64,000 bases of DNA, taken from Heligmosomoides polygyrus polygyrus (Eukaryota > Nematoda > Chromadorea > Rhabditida > Heligmosomidae). Both the position numbers and the translations under genes were made by a program. The stretch is from positions 55,288,676 to 55,352,675 of the forward strand of contig OX377205.1 in the NCBI GenBank assembly GCA_947396885.1, given 5' to 3'. The notes beneath the pieces were generated by a model. The model ran no database searches and was not told the DNA's origin. It was given only the letters and a program-made list of their open reading frames with translations. Within the stretch, counting starts at the first letter, position 1. Every line of letters starts with the position of its first letter. This document shows, piece by piece, positions 1 through 10,703 of this stretch.

Positions 1-339
1 TCTTTCCAGCTTTTTGGTCTTTCCAATTTCCTTCAGATGACGGGCAGCTGTGTTGTGACTGACGCCAAGAACCTTCGCTATCTCCCTGGTACATTTCTGT
101 GGATCCTCCTCTACCACATCTCTCAGCTTGTCCTCATCAACATCACTATGCCTCCCACGACCTCCATGTTCTTCCAAGCTCTCATCTCCATTCCGGAACT
201 TCTGATACCAACGATACGCCGTCCGAATTGTGGAACATCCTTGACCGAATGCGGCGTTGATCTTCTCGTCCGCCTTCTTAGCTGTAGTGCCCAGCTTGAA
301 TTCATACAAGTAAATGCCTCGGATTACCCTTTTGTCCAT
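1..339 (-). CDS. mariner transposase, N-terminal helix-turn-helix part, cut by window edge
   Basis: The minus strand is open from an ATG at 339 to base 1: 113 codons with no stop, continuing off the window. The conceptual protein begins MDKRVIRGIYLYEFKLGTTA and reads as the N-terminal DNA-binding region of a mariner-family (Tc1/mariner) transposase. Family hallmarks visible are the N-terminal MDK..IR....EFKLG segment, an AFG motif, a W-x-x-KF(R/K)xGDESLE segment, and a second helix-turn-helix ending in an NTAARHLKEIGK-like run. The catalytic DDD domain lies outside the window. The start is supported by position: the terminal repeat lies about 180-220 bp upstream, the usual leader length for mariner. 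Because this part is unbroken it may belong to a young copy. Open reading frames on the other strand and in other frames here are shadows. I see the sequence and motifs directly; activity cannot be judged. Confidence 0.88.
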   Translation of the reverse strand, partial: MDKRVIRGIYLYEFKLGTTAKKADEKINAAFGQGCSTIRTAYRWYQKFRNGDESLEEHGGRGRHSDVDEDKLRDVVEEDPQKCTREIAKVLGVSHNTAARHLKEIGKTKKLER

Positions 340-504
340 CTGCAAAAAAGTCAATAAAACTCTCAAGTTTTCCCACTTTTACATAGAAAATTTGGTACTC
401 ACCGGTAGAGCAAAGTTTGCGCTTCTAAATGACATGCCACATGTTACGGTTTGTTCTTGATCAAACGCAAAAGACGCGCCAAAAAATGGCGCGAGCCAGT
501 GCCG

Positions 505-560
505 TTAATTCGTTACAACCTAATAAAAATTCGTAATCGTTTTAATTCGTTACAACCTAA
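505..560 (-). repeat. mariner terminal inverted repeat, present twice in tandem
   Basis: The 19-mer TTAATTCGTTACAACCTAA occurs at 505-523 and again at 542-560, and each copy is followed by TA. Read on the minus strand each gives TTAGGTTGTAACG..., which matches the usual TTAGGTTG start of mariner ends next to a TA target. The inner copy lies 166 bp before the transposase ATG at 339. The spacing suggests either a partial duplication of the end or two abutting elements. Confidence 0.75.
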
Positions 561-1299
561 TAGAAACAACAGAAGTGGATGTTGTTACAACGACAAGAAA
601 GTGGTCTCACATGCACCACTGCACATTACTGACACCACCTAGAGGCAACGTTTGGTTTCTATTTCACTAACTTTCTCACTCTCACATTCTGTTGCATTTG
701 TCCTAGCTCTAAATTGACCACCCCTTCTGTTTCTATGCTTCCTTTTTGTTACGTTCTATGCAATTTTTACCTTGTTAACGCTCTCAATTTCATCGCGTAT
801 TTTTTCGTGTTTCCTACATTTGTCTTGCTATGAGTGTCACTAATGCCTCCTAGAATTTCCTCACTCCTGTTCCTCACTATTCTCCCAAGCAGCATATATG
901 TGGGTACTGATGAAGTCAACGGACCTCCTAAGTTGGGGTATCCGTTGTGGCAGTTGTTCTGGTGCGTGCGACGTGCAGTGTTTGGCGAACCACTGCACTT
1001 CTCGTCAGTTTCCCATTGCGTTTTCATTTGTCTCTCACTTTGTTTCACTAAGTATATTGTGTCCACATAGTCGTCTCTGAGCACAGTTATGGTGCAAATA
1101 AATAAATGGTCGGATTCAAACAATTGCATGCTGCCAGTTTGGCTGGAACCCTGTGACTTTATCCATCATGTGGTGCCCTTAGCAATCTTTCGGTGAATCC
1201 CATTTAAGCAGTCAAGATAAAGATTGATTATGATCGTGGAAGAGTTTGGACCAAAAATTGAAGGCTTCTAAATAGAAGCTGACTACTCATTTTCGCACT
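561..1299. other. no recognisable gene
   Basis: AT-rich sequence upstream of the mariner and outside the LINE insertion. It holds short reading frames on both strands (for example 767-1129 minus) without family resemblance, and an ATAAATAAATAAA run near 1096. I see nothing else in it. Confidence 0.5.
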
Positions 1300-1328
1300 A
1301 GAACTCGATGTGATCGACTGAAAGAAAT

Positions 1329-3152
1329 ATTCTTCTTCTTCTTCAGCGTCTGTCCCGCTTCGTAGCGGGGTCCGCTATTCTGGTGTCATGACGCCACCTT
1401 TCCCGATCCAGCGCTAGATCAGGGTGGACGCCAGCCGCTTTCAAGTCCGTATGTAACGTATCAGCCCAGCGCTGCTTCGGGCGCCCTCTAGGCCGCTTTC
1501 CTATTACCTCGAAGTTAAGGCCTATCTTGCGGACGCTGTCTTCTTTTCCACGTAGAACGTGGCCCCAGGGGCCGTATGCTGTTCTCTCCCCAACCGTGAG
1601 CTTCGCGCATCTTGTCAGCTATCGGCGCGACACCGAACTTCTGCAGAATGACATCGTTTCGGATACGGTACATTCGCGTGACTGCAGCCGTCCAGCGCAG
1701 CATCTTCGTCTCCATGACGCTGAGGCGCGTTTCAACTTCCTTGGTCGCTGGCCATCACTCAGCGCCGTACATGGCTACTGGCCGGACGACTGCTCTGTAG
1801 ATCTTTGACTTAAAGCGCTCTGGTATCTTCTTGTCGCAGAGCACGCCAGTCAACGAGCGCCACTTGGACCAAGCTGCACTCACGCGTGAATTCACTTCGA
1901 CCATCAGTTTGCCGTCAGACGCGACTGCTGATCCCAGGTACTTAAAGACCGCAGTGCGTGGAAGCTCGATGCCGTTAACCTTGATGGAGCTGGACTCGGT
2001 AATGTCCGTCGTTAAATACTCGGTCTTCTTCACGTTCAATCTGAGTGCAAACCGCTCCAAGCGATCACACCAAGCTTGCTCGAGTTCTCCTTTATCTTCG
2101 CTAGCGAGCATCACGTCATCGGCATAAAGCAACGTCCAAGGGACGGGCTTCTGAAGATCTCGTGAGATGGCATCCATGACGACAACAAAGAGGAGTGGGG
2201 AAAGCGCAGAACTCTGGTGTACTCCGACAGAGATGGGAAACTCCATCGAGGTCCCAGCTGCAGCTTGAACTCGACTCTTTGGACAAGAGTAGAGAATTCG
2301 CACCCACTCTATGAGCTCTTCAGGAACTCCATGTTGACGCAGGGCGTACCATATCACTTCACGCGGTACGCGGTCAAAGGCCTTCTCCAAGTCGAGAAAG
2401 GCGATATGCACTGGCTTCTGTTTCTCGCGATGCTTCTCTATCAGGAGGCGGACGGCATGTATGGCATCAACGGTGCCACAGCCAGCCACGAAGCGGCACT
2501 GATTGCTGGAAAGCTTGACGATGTCCCGAATTCGTCCATCGACAACTCGCTCAAAGATCTTCATGCTGTGCGAAAGCAAGCGAATCGGACGGTAATTGGA
2601 GCAGTCTGCAGGACTGCCCTTCTTCTTCCAAATCGGAATCGTCGTACTTTGACGCCAACACTCAGGCACTTTCTTCTCGACCACAACCTGATTAAAGAAC
2701 TTCGCCAACCACTCAGCAGGGTACCAGTACTTGGACTTCCATAAATCAGCTGCCACGTCATCGGGCACAGTCGCTTTGCCTGGCCTCATCTTCTTCAAAG
2801 CCGCTTCAATCTCCTCCACGGTGATCTTCTGAACGGGGCCGTGGGTTGGAGCCGTGGAAGGGATGGCTGGATGAGGAAATTCTACTGTAGAGATTTCCTC
2901 AAAGTAGTCGCGCCATCGCTTCAATGCCTTCTTGCGGTCCGTAAGAAGATGGCCGTTCTCATCATTGATGCCGAAAAACTTCTCAATATCCTCGGTCTGC
3001 CGATGGCGATTCTTAGCAAGCCGGTACAGATACCGCTCGCCATCGCGTGACTCGAGCTTCTCGTTGACATCTCCATAATGAGTGGCTTTTGCAACAGCCA
3101 CGGCCTTCTTTGCAGCTTTCCTCGCTTCTTGGTACTTCCGCCTTTCCATATC
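1329..3152 (-). mobile_element. 5'-truncated RTE-like non-LTR retrotransposon (LINE) with 29-bp TSD
   Basis: A minus-strand LINE ending in a (GAA)n-type tail (GAAGAAGAAGAA, near 1330-1341) rather than poly(A), as is typical of RTE-group elements. The same 29 bases lie immediately outside both ends, at 1300-1328 and 3153-3181, and read identically. They are a perfect target-site duplication that fixes both boundaries. The element carries a reverse transcriptase frame and lacks its 5' half (endonuclease). A 3' fragment of the same family lies at 19066-19502. The clade call (RTE versus the related R4/Dong group) is from motif style only. Confidence 0.88.
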
Positions 3153-3197
3153 AGAACTCGATGTGATCGACTGAAAGAAATCGCTGTGTAATAACAA
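1755..3197 (-). pseudogene. LINE reverse transcriptase, long but interrupted frame
   Basis: The 480-codon frame encodes an RNA-directed DNA polymerase that would copy LINE RNA at a nicked target. Motifs seen: NYRPI at residues 201-205, FLDLEKAFD at 267-275 (catalytic Asp), a degenerate ALSPLLF turn at 331-337, LLYADDV with the catalytic YADD at 358-361, and KYLGS at 419-423. The first 15 codons come from the target-site duplication and flanking host DNA, so the annotated ATG is accidental; the LINE part begins near residue 16 (base 3152). The frame ends after RPVAMYGAE at a TGA where the related copy at 19066 has TGC (Cys). Downstream, in other frames to about 1340, the C-terminal RIRND...KFGVAPIADKMREA region and a GRP(K)-rich tail can still be read, with a roughly 27-base insertion near 1560-1590. 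It is defective, with the endonuclease missing. Confidence 0.85.
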
Positions 3198-6100
3198 AGC
3201 GAGTTCATATAAGACCGGTGAATGAGACGAGAAGACCCCTAGGGATCCCAGAAGCCTTTCTGCAGTACTGTGTTTGTCTCATAAGAATATTGCTCTCAGA
3301 TCTCCATTTGAAAACTTTGCCACTTTGCCACACACCGGGGAAAGATCGACCAGATTATGTTGCAATTGTAATCATTAACGTCGATAGAGGATTTACAAAA
3401 CCAGTGTAAAACTAATGTTGGAATCAAACTCATAAGATAGTTCTCGAAGTTCTGATATGGAATATGCGTGGTTCCATACCAGAATTTCGAGCTCTACCTA
3501 ACCCACCTAAATCCTCACAACAATGATGCGAAATGTTTAAAATTCGAGGACAAAGAATAATTCATCGCAAGCCTGCTACTAAGGTGTGCAAGATATATTT
3601 CTAGACTAAAATGTCGCATGGAACTCTACCACATCGTCGATATACCTTCTATAAAAGGTCAAAGGTCTTGAAGAAAAAACACAATTGTTCTTACGTCATT
3701 GGAAGCTGCCCCTCTAAAATGTCCACATAGCACAGCGAGGGAAGAACTCCTTCTTCCCTCGCTGTGCTATGTGGTTACAGATGTTGCCATCTAACGTCTT
3801 AGATTCAGAGAACAGTAAGATTTTCCGTGCCAGGCTAACTAGATTAGACTTGCATTCAATTCTAGGAATTCCAGATTTATAGCCAGTCAACTGACAGATA
3901 ATATTCCTGATCTGAATACCGGCTACGTCATTTGCCAGCATCTAAAAGATGTTCTCTTGAAATTTTAATGAGATGTTCAACGATACAGATCAATTTCTTC
4001 ATGCCATCGCATTTTGATTACAGATCTGGCTCTCTACAGTTTACCAGTACACTCCACGCTTCAATTGCCACAGTGCTACTGTCTACTGCAAATATATCAC
4101 AGATCCCACTGTCTACGCGAAAACCTCTGCAACCGCAACGATCCTCTTCTGAAAGACTCTCTGCTGCAGGATTGTCATTACTTGTTAAGACTATTCTCTA
4201 CATTTGTTCTTACCATCTGGCTCCTGTCTGGTACTCGCGTCGTTAGGAATAATTGCTATCTCACGCAAAAGTCTATAATGGCTTCCAATAATACAGATAT
4301 CCTGCGGATATATTTTCTTCTTCTTCTACAGTAGTCTTCGTAAATATGATTCCATTTGCTGGTAGAAGAGATCAACAAGTGATTTTGTGTATAACACTTC
4401 ACTTGGACCTGGGTTTAACGCCTGGGGTTTGTACCAGATCAAAGAAGCGCCTGTGTTGCCGGCTCGCCCCAGAAAAACGTGTTAGTTGCGTTACCCAGGC
4501 TGAGCTCTCCTACCTTACTTACTTACTGCTGCTCTGTCAAGGGAGGCGGCAGCGATACTCAAAATGACGCGTGCGGTCGCGCGCGCGTGCGTCTTTCCGG
4601 TCGGGGTCGGACTGCCGCGCTGGTGAATAGGACGAGATTCACGCGGACGCGCGAGCGAACTGGAGCACAAAAGCATGCCGGCAACCTCAACGGCACTGTT
4701 TTGCCGACGCAAAAATAGGAAGGCAGTAGAATGCCGAATGGGCGGATGCAAGCGAGCGAAGGCTGATTGATCAGAAAGGTCTAAAAGAGAGATTGAGTGG
4801 TGACTTAATGACGAGAAGACATCGAGGGGCAAACGGTTTTTTGTATGTTTCGTTCCAAATGAGAGAAAGATTTGTTGCTAATGTTAATTTAGATTGTTTG
4901 AATAGGAAGATCTACGCGCTTCGAGCTTAATCCACCAGGGTGATGCGTTCAGCAAGGTACAATGTGTTCTTTGCAACCAAGCGAATATAAAAGTATTGAA
5001 ACTAACGGAACCATACTGACGATAGCTCCTTTCTTTTCATAACCTATGCATGAGTTAATGCTACGCTTGCGCTGCGACAAAGTAATCATTTTTTAGAAAG
5101 ATTTTCGTCTAAAGAATCTAGTAGCACTCCCAAGACTACAACTGCAATAATTTAACGTTTAACAATTGCAAACGTCTAAGTAGATAGAGAAATTATTCGT
5201 CCAGCGGCAGACGATGCTGACAATTGTTTCGAAGCTTTACGAAAGTTTTACGAATTAACGGTTTCTTATAAGCTTGGGTTGGTAGCAGATTCAAATATCG
5301 TAAAGAATTTCGAAAATTTTTCCTCGAAACGCCTACGAGAGTCTTCTTTGATTAATATAAAAATAAAATAAAATGTCCAGTCTGATTGCAGTAGCTCTCT
5401 GTAAGACTATATACCGAAGAACTGTAGATTTGCTGATAAGATGTTGGGAACTCCGGGCCTCTTGGGCTCAGACTTCTTCCTCCTGCCTCTCGAATAGAAA
5501 ATTTCACCACCAGGTAATATTATAAAATCTTCTCCTAACCATCGCCACTCTAATTACACCAACTTCCTTCAGTTCAAGATATAGTTTTTCATGTGATTTG
5601 TAATTTCTTCGAAGCAAAACTCAGACTATGCGGAAGACTCGATAATTCCAATTTTTTCTCAATCATTCGTCTTAACATCTTAATTCCCTTATTCCAGTAG
5701 CGTACTCTAACCTAATTCCAAGCTGCAACCATACACTTTCCTCCTGAAACTTCTTGTCGGTAAATTATAAAAAAAATATAAACTAGTTCTTGCTCTGACA
5801 GTTCATATCTCTATCGCTCCTCCGCTCACTTGTCGTAGTTTAAGATTGTTCTACTGTTCCGTTTTCATTGTAGTAGCTGCCTAGATACACTGGGACGTAA
5901 GCTCTTGCTCTAGCGTCCCAAGGGCGCACAGAATAACTCAAACGCATTCCTGCTGCGGCTAGAGGCGGCACTGGCCGCAGCGCCGGACCGCGACCGCACG
6001 CGTGGCTGCGGTTGAGTATCGTTGCTCGCAGCCCTCTGTCAACATGCAAAAACACTTCTCCTGCAAATATTTTCACTACCACTTGAAATATCTAACCTAT

Positions 6101-6404
6101 GATGAGCTATACATGACCTCGGATAAGATTATGATAGCTTTTATAATTCCTTCTAGTTACTTCTTTTTGGCTCCTAGCCCTCTATAAAACACTTAGAACA
6201 GGGCTTTGCGACGGGGGTTGCTATAGTATCGGTAGCCAGACGGTAATTATTAAAGTAGTGCGGTCTGTAGTTCAAACGTAGTTGAGTATTCATTTTACTG
6301 TTGCTTTTAACGGTTGTTTTGTTTGTTCGAAGATTTTGTTGACGTTGTAGCGCACCCTTGAGTAGGTAAGTGTAGTGCACTTTAAATAAACAAATAAATA
6401 AATA
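3182..6404. other. long stretch without a recognisable gene
   Basis: No reading frame here resembles a known family. It contains a 24-bp-arm hairpin at 3723-3774 (listed separately), a GC-rich block at 4565-4665 full of CG dinucleotides, and a second GC-rich block at 5930-6015 inside otherwise AT-rich DNA. Open frames of 60-105 codons are scattered on both strands and look like chance frames. A diverged CR1-like remnant near 3714-3941 was considered but could not be shown. Confidence 0.5.
3723..3774. repeat. perfect 24-bp-arm hairpin
   Basis: Bases 3723-3746 and 3751-3774 are perfect reverse complements around a 4-base loop (CTCC). It is one of four short, near-perfect inverted duplications in the window (see also 7658, 7986 and 26052). 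Confidence 0.9.
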
Positions 6405-7641
6405 TTGGTTTGGAAAAAAGTCTTTTCATTTTTTTCAAAGATTTATTACTTCACAACTACAAAGTCAAGTTAATTGAGATAATCTCCATTTTGTTCCACT
6501 ACACTTCTCCAAAGACTGGGTACTTTTCTAATTCTTCTCGCGTAAAAGACTGCAGCTCTGGAGTCGTTGAATCCAATTTTTGAGGTCTTCGTCCGTTTCA
6601 AAATATTTCTCTCCAATTTCTTGCTTGAAAGCGTGGAAGAGATGGTAGTCGGTTGAGGGAAGTCAGAGCTATAAGGTGGATGTCTCACTACTCCCAGCCC
6701 AGCTCCTTTATTGTTTATCTTGTGAGTATTGCAACATGTGGTTTTGCACCGTCATGCAGGATCCTTTCACTTCGCAGGCCTCTTTTCTTGAAGAGACGCG
6801 GCAACTTTGTGGAGTCTATGTGGCAGCAGTGTCTCTTCACTTCTGGGAGTTTCCCAGTAAATCACTCCTCCCATATACCACCAACACTCAAGAGAATCTT
6901 CCTTTCGTGAACATTGGGCTTGAGATCAGGCTTAGGGTTATCTCCTTTTTGTACTCATTGCCTTTTTCTTCGGAAGTTGGCATACAGAACCCAGGACTCA
7001 CCGCCTTTCACAACCCGCGGCAGAAACTATTTTCTTTCGTATCTGAACGGAACAGAACCAGCGTTGGAGAGCCGTTGACCTTTCTGAGTGTCTGACAGGG
7101 TATGTGGAACCCGAGCTCCAAATTTCCATGCAAAGCCAAGATCCTTCAGATGGATTATCCTATGAAACACTTCGAGCTTCTCTGCCAGTTGACGTGTCGT
7201 CTGCCTACTATCGGTACGAAGAAGAAGTAGTTCAGTGTCGTCTAATTCATTTGGCCTTCCTGACCTTGCTTTGTCTTCGAGTGGATAATCTCGCTTTAAA
7301 ATAAAAATTAATTAAATTTCTGAACAATTCATAACAAGCGCGATGAGTAATAGATCCCAAACCACATATATGGTTAATTTGGTCGGCTGCCTGACGTGCT
7401 GTAGATCCTTTAATGAATTCATGAAGAACGCCGTGCCGAAAATGGCCGTGAGGTAGATCTGGCGTTGAGTCCGGAAGAATGGGTAGATAATGAAATACAA
7501 GAAGGGTCTTGACCTATGCCCGTGTGCGAACGGTAGACAAGTGTGATAGAATTACGTAATCAGCTATCAATATTGGCTAGCGCGTTTACAAGGAGAACGG
7601 CAAAAAAATTTTCGAAGTGAAGAGACTTTTTTCCTACCTAA
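6405..7641 (-). mobile_element. mariner element, second lineage, full length but decayed
   Basis: The left end reads TA then TTGGTTTGGAAAAAAGTC (from 6405). The right end reads GACTTTTTTCCTACCTAA (to 7641) then TA. These are imperfect terminal inverted repeats (TTRGGTWGGAAAAAAGTCTYTTCA when aligned) with a TA duplication, as expected for mariner. The length, 1237 bp, is normal for the family. The transposase relic lies inside on the minus strand. Confidence 0.85.
6470..7480 (-). pseudogene. mariner transposase pseudogene
   Basis: Read on the minus strand through several frames, the sequence follows a mariner transposase from end to end. In order: an N-terminal LHEFIKGSTARQAADQIN and ITHRACYELFRN block (about 7330-7460); a GRPNELDD linker (about 7250); RQTTRQLAEKLEV; a degenerate first catalytic region where GGESWVLYANFRRKRQ replaces the usual GDEKW..Y.N (about 6980); LHDGAKPHVAILTR for the HDNARPH block (about 6740); and a C-terminus HPPYSSDFPQPT followed by RRIRKVPSLWRSVVEQNGDY ending near 6470. 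Frameshifts and stops (for example within the central domain) inactivate it. The open plus-strand frame at 6676-7095 is a shadow. Confidence 0.85.
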
Positions 7642-7657
7642 TAAATAAACTGTGACA

Positions 7658-7708
7658 CATGACACTTGATCGTGCCCTAGAGTAGCTAGGGCATGATCAA
7701 GTGTCATG
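7658..7708. repeat. near-perfect 23-bp-arm hairpin
   Basis: Bases 7658-7680 and 7686-7708 are reverse complements at 22 of 23 positions around a 5-base loop. It lies just outside the mariner right end. Its origin is unknown. Confidence 0.88.
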
Positions 7709-7748
7709 GCTAGCAATTTTGGTACTAGGGCGGGGTCATCGTATAAAG

Positions 7749-7875
7749 CAGGGTTGTGCGTTTAACGGTTAACGATTTATCGATTTACCTGATTTACCGC
7801 CATTTTTCGTTAAAAGTTTTAACGAAATTTAACGACGAAAATTTCCGTTAAATTGCATTAACGACATTTTACAAA
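7749..7875 (+). mobile_element. hAT-like 5' terminus with TTAACG subterminal repeats
   Basis: It begins CAGGGTTGTGCGTTTAACGG and continues with several TTAACG/TTAACGA words. This matches the left end of the element at 16683. No matching right end with the expected 8-bp duplication (GTATAAAG) was found, so it is probably a truncated copy broken by the CR1-like sequence that follows. Confidence 0.6.
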
Positions 7876-7879
7876 CCCA

Positions 7880-9600
7880 ATTCCGGTTTTAAAGGATGCT
7901 TCTGGGAACACATCTGATACTGAAAAAGCAGAGGCCTCAGCAAATAACTTCGCGTCCGTTCTTACAATAAACGATGACTCGATTAAGATTAACATGTCAT
8001 TCAGGGCATCAGAAGATTCGGTGAGTCTTCTGATGCCCTGAATGACATGTTAATCTATCCAAATGACGTACTAAGAGTTCCTTCATCGTTGTAAGATTCC
8101 ACATCGTTCACGTATGATGGTATCCCACAGATTATTTTTAAAAGATGAGCTTTAGCACTTTTTAAACCGCTTTCGATAATATTCAATAGCTCTCTATTAT
8201 TTGATGAAGTTCCTGACATCTAGAAAAAAATTCTGGTCACGATCATTCCGAAATCGAAGAGTCCTTCCTTCCTCTCTGATTTTCGTCCTATAAACATTTC
8301 ACCAACGCCAATCAAAGTACTGTTAAAGCTTGCTAGGGATAAACTAATAGCCGGTTCGCTAAAAATAAAGCTATTCCGTATGAACAGCATGGATTCACAA
8401 AGAAGGTTTCTACGACAACTCAACTAGCTGTCTTTTTGATTGAAGTACTGCTGTCAATAAAGGTGGTTGCGTCGGCGTAATTTACTTTGGCTTATCTAAG
8501 GGCTTTGATAAGGTCAGTCACAGAAAGCTTATCACCAAGCTATCAGAATTGGGTATTGGAAGGCGATTGCTTTTGTGGATGAAATCGTACTTAGAGAACA
8601 GATGCATGTATGTTAAAGTTGGTAACTCCTTTTCGGTCACCACAGATGCACCAGCGGTGTCCTGCAAAGGGGAGTTCTATCACCCATCCCTTTCATAGCT
8701 TATACATATAATCTTCCGTTTAAACTCAAGAAACACCCTGTTATTAGTGTTCAAATGTTTGCAGACGATATCAAAGTGTATGGTACTTATAATGCTTCAA
8801 ATCAGTCCCTAGTCCTGGAGGCTTTAAACCAACCAATTCCTATTATGATTACTTGGGCTAGTGATTGGGGCATACCAGCAAATCTTGCCAAAACTTCTGT
8901 TATCCATTTTGGAGCTGTAATTGCACCTGGCTTCAGGTTCAAATATATTACCTTACAGCAAGTTCACGTGATCGAAGATCTTGGAATTTTCATGACTAAA
9001 CATGTGAAGTTTGATGACCATGTCGACGTGATTGTACGTAGAGCCTTTTCAGTACTTTATGGCATGTTGAGAAGCATCATTGATTCTGATATACTGCTCA
9101 AGCTGTATAAAGCATATGTGTTGCCTATACTCGAATAAGGGTCACAAATCTGGATTCCTCAAACAAAAAAGCTCCAAAACAAAGTTGAAAAAAGCACAAC
9201 AGACATTTACTCGAATACTAGTTCACAGATGCGTACCAGATCTACAACCATTGGATTACGAAAGCAGGCTAAATTTTTTGAAACTAAAATCTCTGAGGTA
9301 CAGACGTATTTTTAATGATTTGGTCTTCTGTTTCAAGCTTCTTAAAGGGGAGCTGACCTTAAAAGCTAGTAAATAATGGACATCTAGGCCATGTAGAAAT
9401 CGTACCAGTACACTTTCACTTCAGTTTAAAAATCCAGGAAACGAACTTCTTTGTAACAGTGCTAATTTTGTTATTTCTCGTGGAACAGTTTGGCATACAG
9501 GAACTTCCAGCGCAACTCTTAAAAGCACCTACCGTTGTCATTTTTAAGAGTCGATTAAAAAATATTGATTTTTTAAGAATCCTTGAACTACAGAGCTGAT
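7880..9600 (+). mobile_element. CR1-like LINE relic (reverse transcriptase pseudogene)
   Basis: Plus-strand remains of a non-LTR retrotransposon whose reverse transcriptase reads in pieces across frames. In order: a DASGNTSDTEKAEA-like pre-RT segment (about 7890-7950); SFLSDFRPINISPTPIKVLLKLARDKL (about 8260-8350); SKAFDKVSHRKLI-like text with the first catalytic Asp region degraded (about 8490-8540); then an intact 127-codon frame at 8755-9138 with MFADDIKVYG (catalytic FADD). A C-terminal segment (YESRLNFLKLKSLRYRR..ND) is in a shifted frame at 9080-9376, and a tail similar to the fragment at 48800 runs to about 9600. DFRPI, FADDIK and the C-terminal RR..ND block are typical of the CR1/Jockey group. 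Many stops and frameshifts are present, plus a 31-bp hairpin inside (7986-8056). Confidence 0.75.
7986..8056. repeat. perfect 31-bp-arm hairpin inside the CR1 relic
   Basis: Bases 7986-8016 and 8026-8056 are perfect reverse complements with a 9-base loop. The left arm still reads in the CR1 frame, so the right arm looks like a local inverted duplication of coding DNA. Confidence 0.88.
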
Positions 9601-10039
9601 TGTTTTCTAGTGGCGTTAGCAGGACACCTGAGGTAGAAACATCAAATGCGGACGTGTATGTCGTCTTGTGGAACACCTGCGCAATAATGATACAATGGTT
9701 GCGAAGCAATTCCTGTCCAAGAACTGAGTCATCATGCTGCTCCACAATCTTTTTTACTGATGTTGACGGCTGTCCAGAACTAGGATAGTCCGAGAGTTGA
9801 TGGTTTTTTCCGAATTGATGTTTTTTCTTGCGTTTCTTCTTCACATATTCAAAGTGTCATTATGAGCCTTTTCTGACCTACTTCCTTCCTTAGTCGCTTA
9901 GCGAGTATTTAGAGCTTATGTACGGAGGAGCCTATTAAGACCCCAAATGCTTTCACTCTTTAGTCACTTCTTTATAACATCTTTCCTTACACTTATATCA
10001 CATGAGTCTTTACCTTCAAACATGTTTTATTGCTAGTCG

Positions 10040-10240
10040 GTTAGGCTAACTCAGTTCCTATGGAAGCAGCATCGAATGCAAGCGTAATGAAGGCCTAGGT
10101 ATGACCGGATCTAAGACCGGACTCCTAGGTGCTTCCTCCTTATATGCTGCTTGAAAGTGATTTTTCTAAAACAACCGGAATCACGCCATAGATATACTGA
10201 GTGCCTATCCGACCTCCGCACCTTTATATCACGATCAAGT
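10040..10240 (+). repeat. dispersed repeat (copy 1 of 3)
   Basis: About 200 bp containing CAGTTCCTATGGAAGCAGCAT and GCCTAGGTATGACCGG. It recurs at about 49660-49840 in the same orientation and at about 21835-21930 inverted. In the other two places it lies close to TTACGA-type hAT-like ends, so it may be interior sequence of that family. No coding potential is seen. Confidence 0.65.
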
Positions 10241-10703
10241 TAGTTGCGTAAACTATATGGATTAAGTTAAATTGCTTATCACTGTCATTCTCATGTTACT
10301 TACTTATTTATTTATTTATTTATTTATTCAAGGCGTAGACATGAGTCCACGCGTTACAAACTAACAAAAGAACTGAACAAGACAACTAAAATACTTCCAT
10401 TCTTTGGGTCGGGCTCCCAGTATCTGAGCTTCAGAATGCTGCAGAACACTTAAAAATAACGAAGTTACAGGGCATACACTCGTTTTACAATGTTGTTCCG
10501 TCGTAAGGTTGCCAGTGTTGAGCAGGATTGCTTTGTTTGTCACTCTTATGTTTTATGAGAGAACTGAGGTGCAGTTATAAATAAATAAATCAATAAATTT
10601 TAGAATTTTACCTATTCCTCATGTAAAGGAATTTGGACGATTTTTTTGATGAACTTTAGCACCATCGTTGCGATACCGAGGAATTTTCCTACTTATTTAA
10701 ATA

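Noticed and set aside
6676..7095. 139-codon plus-strand frame
   Set aside because: The minus strand reads as a mariner transposase throughout; this is a shadow.
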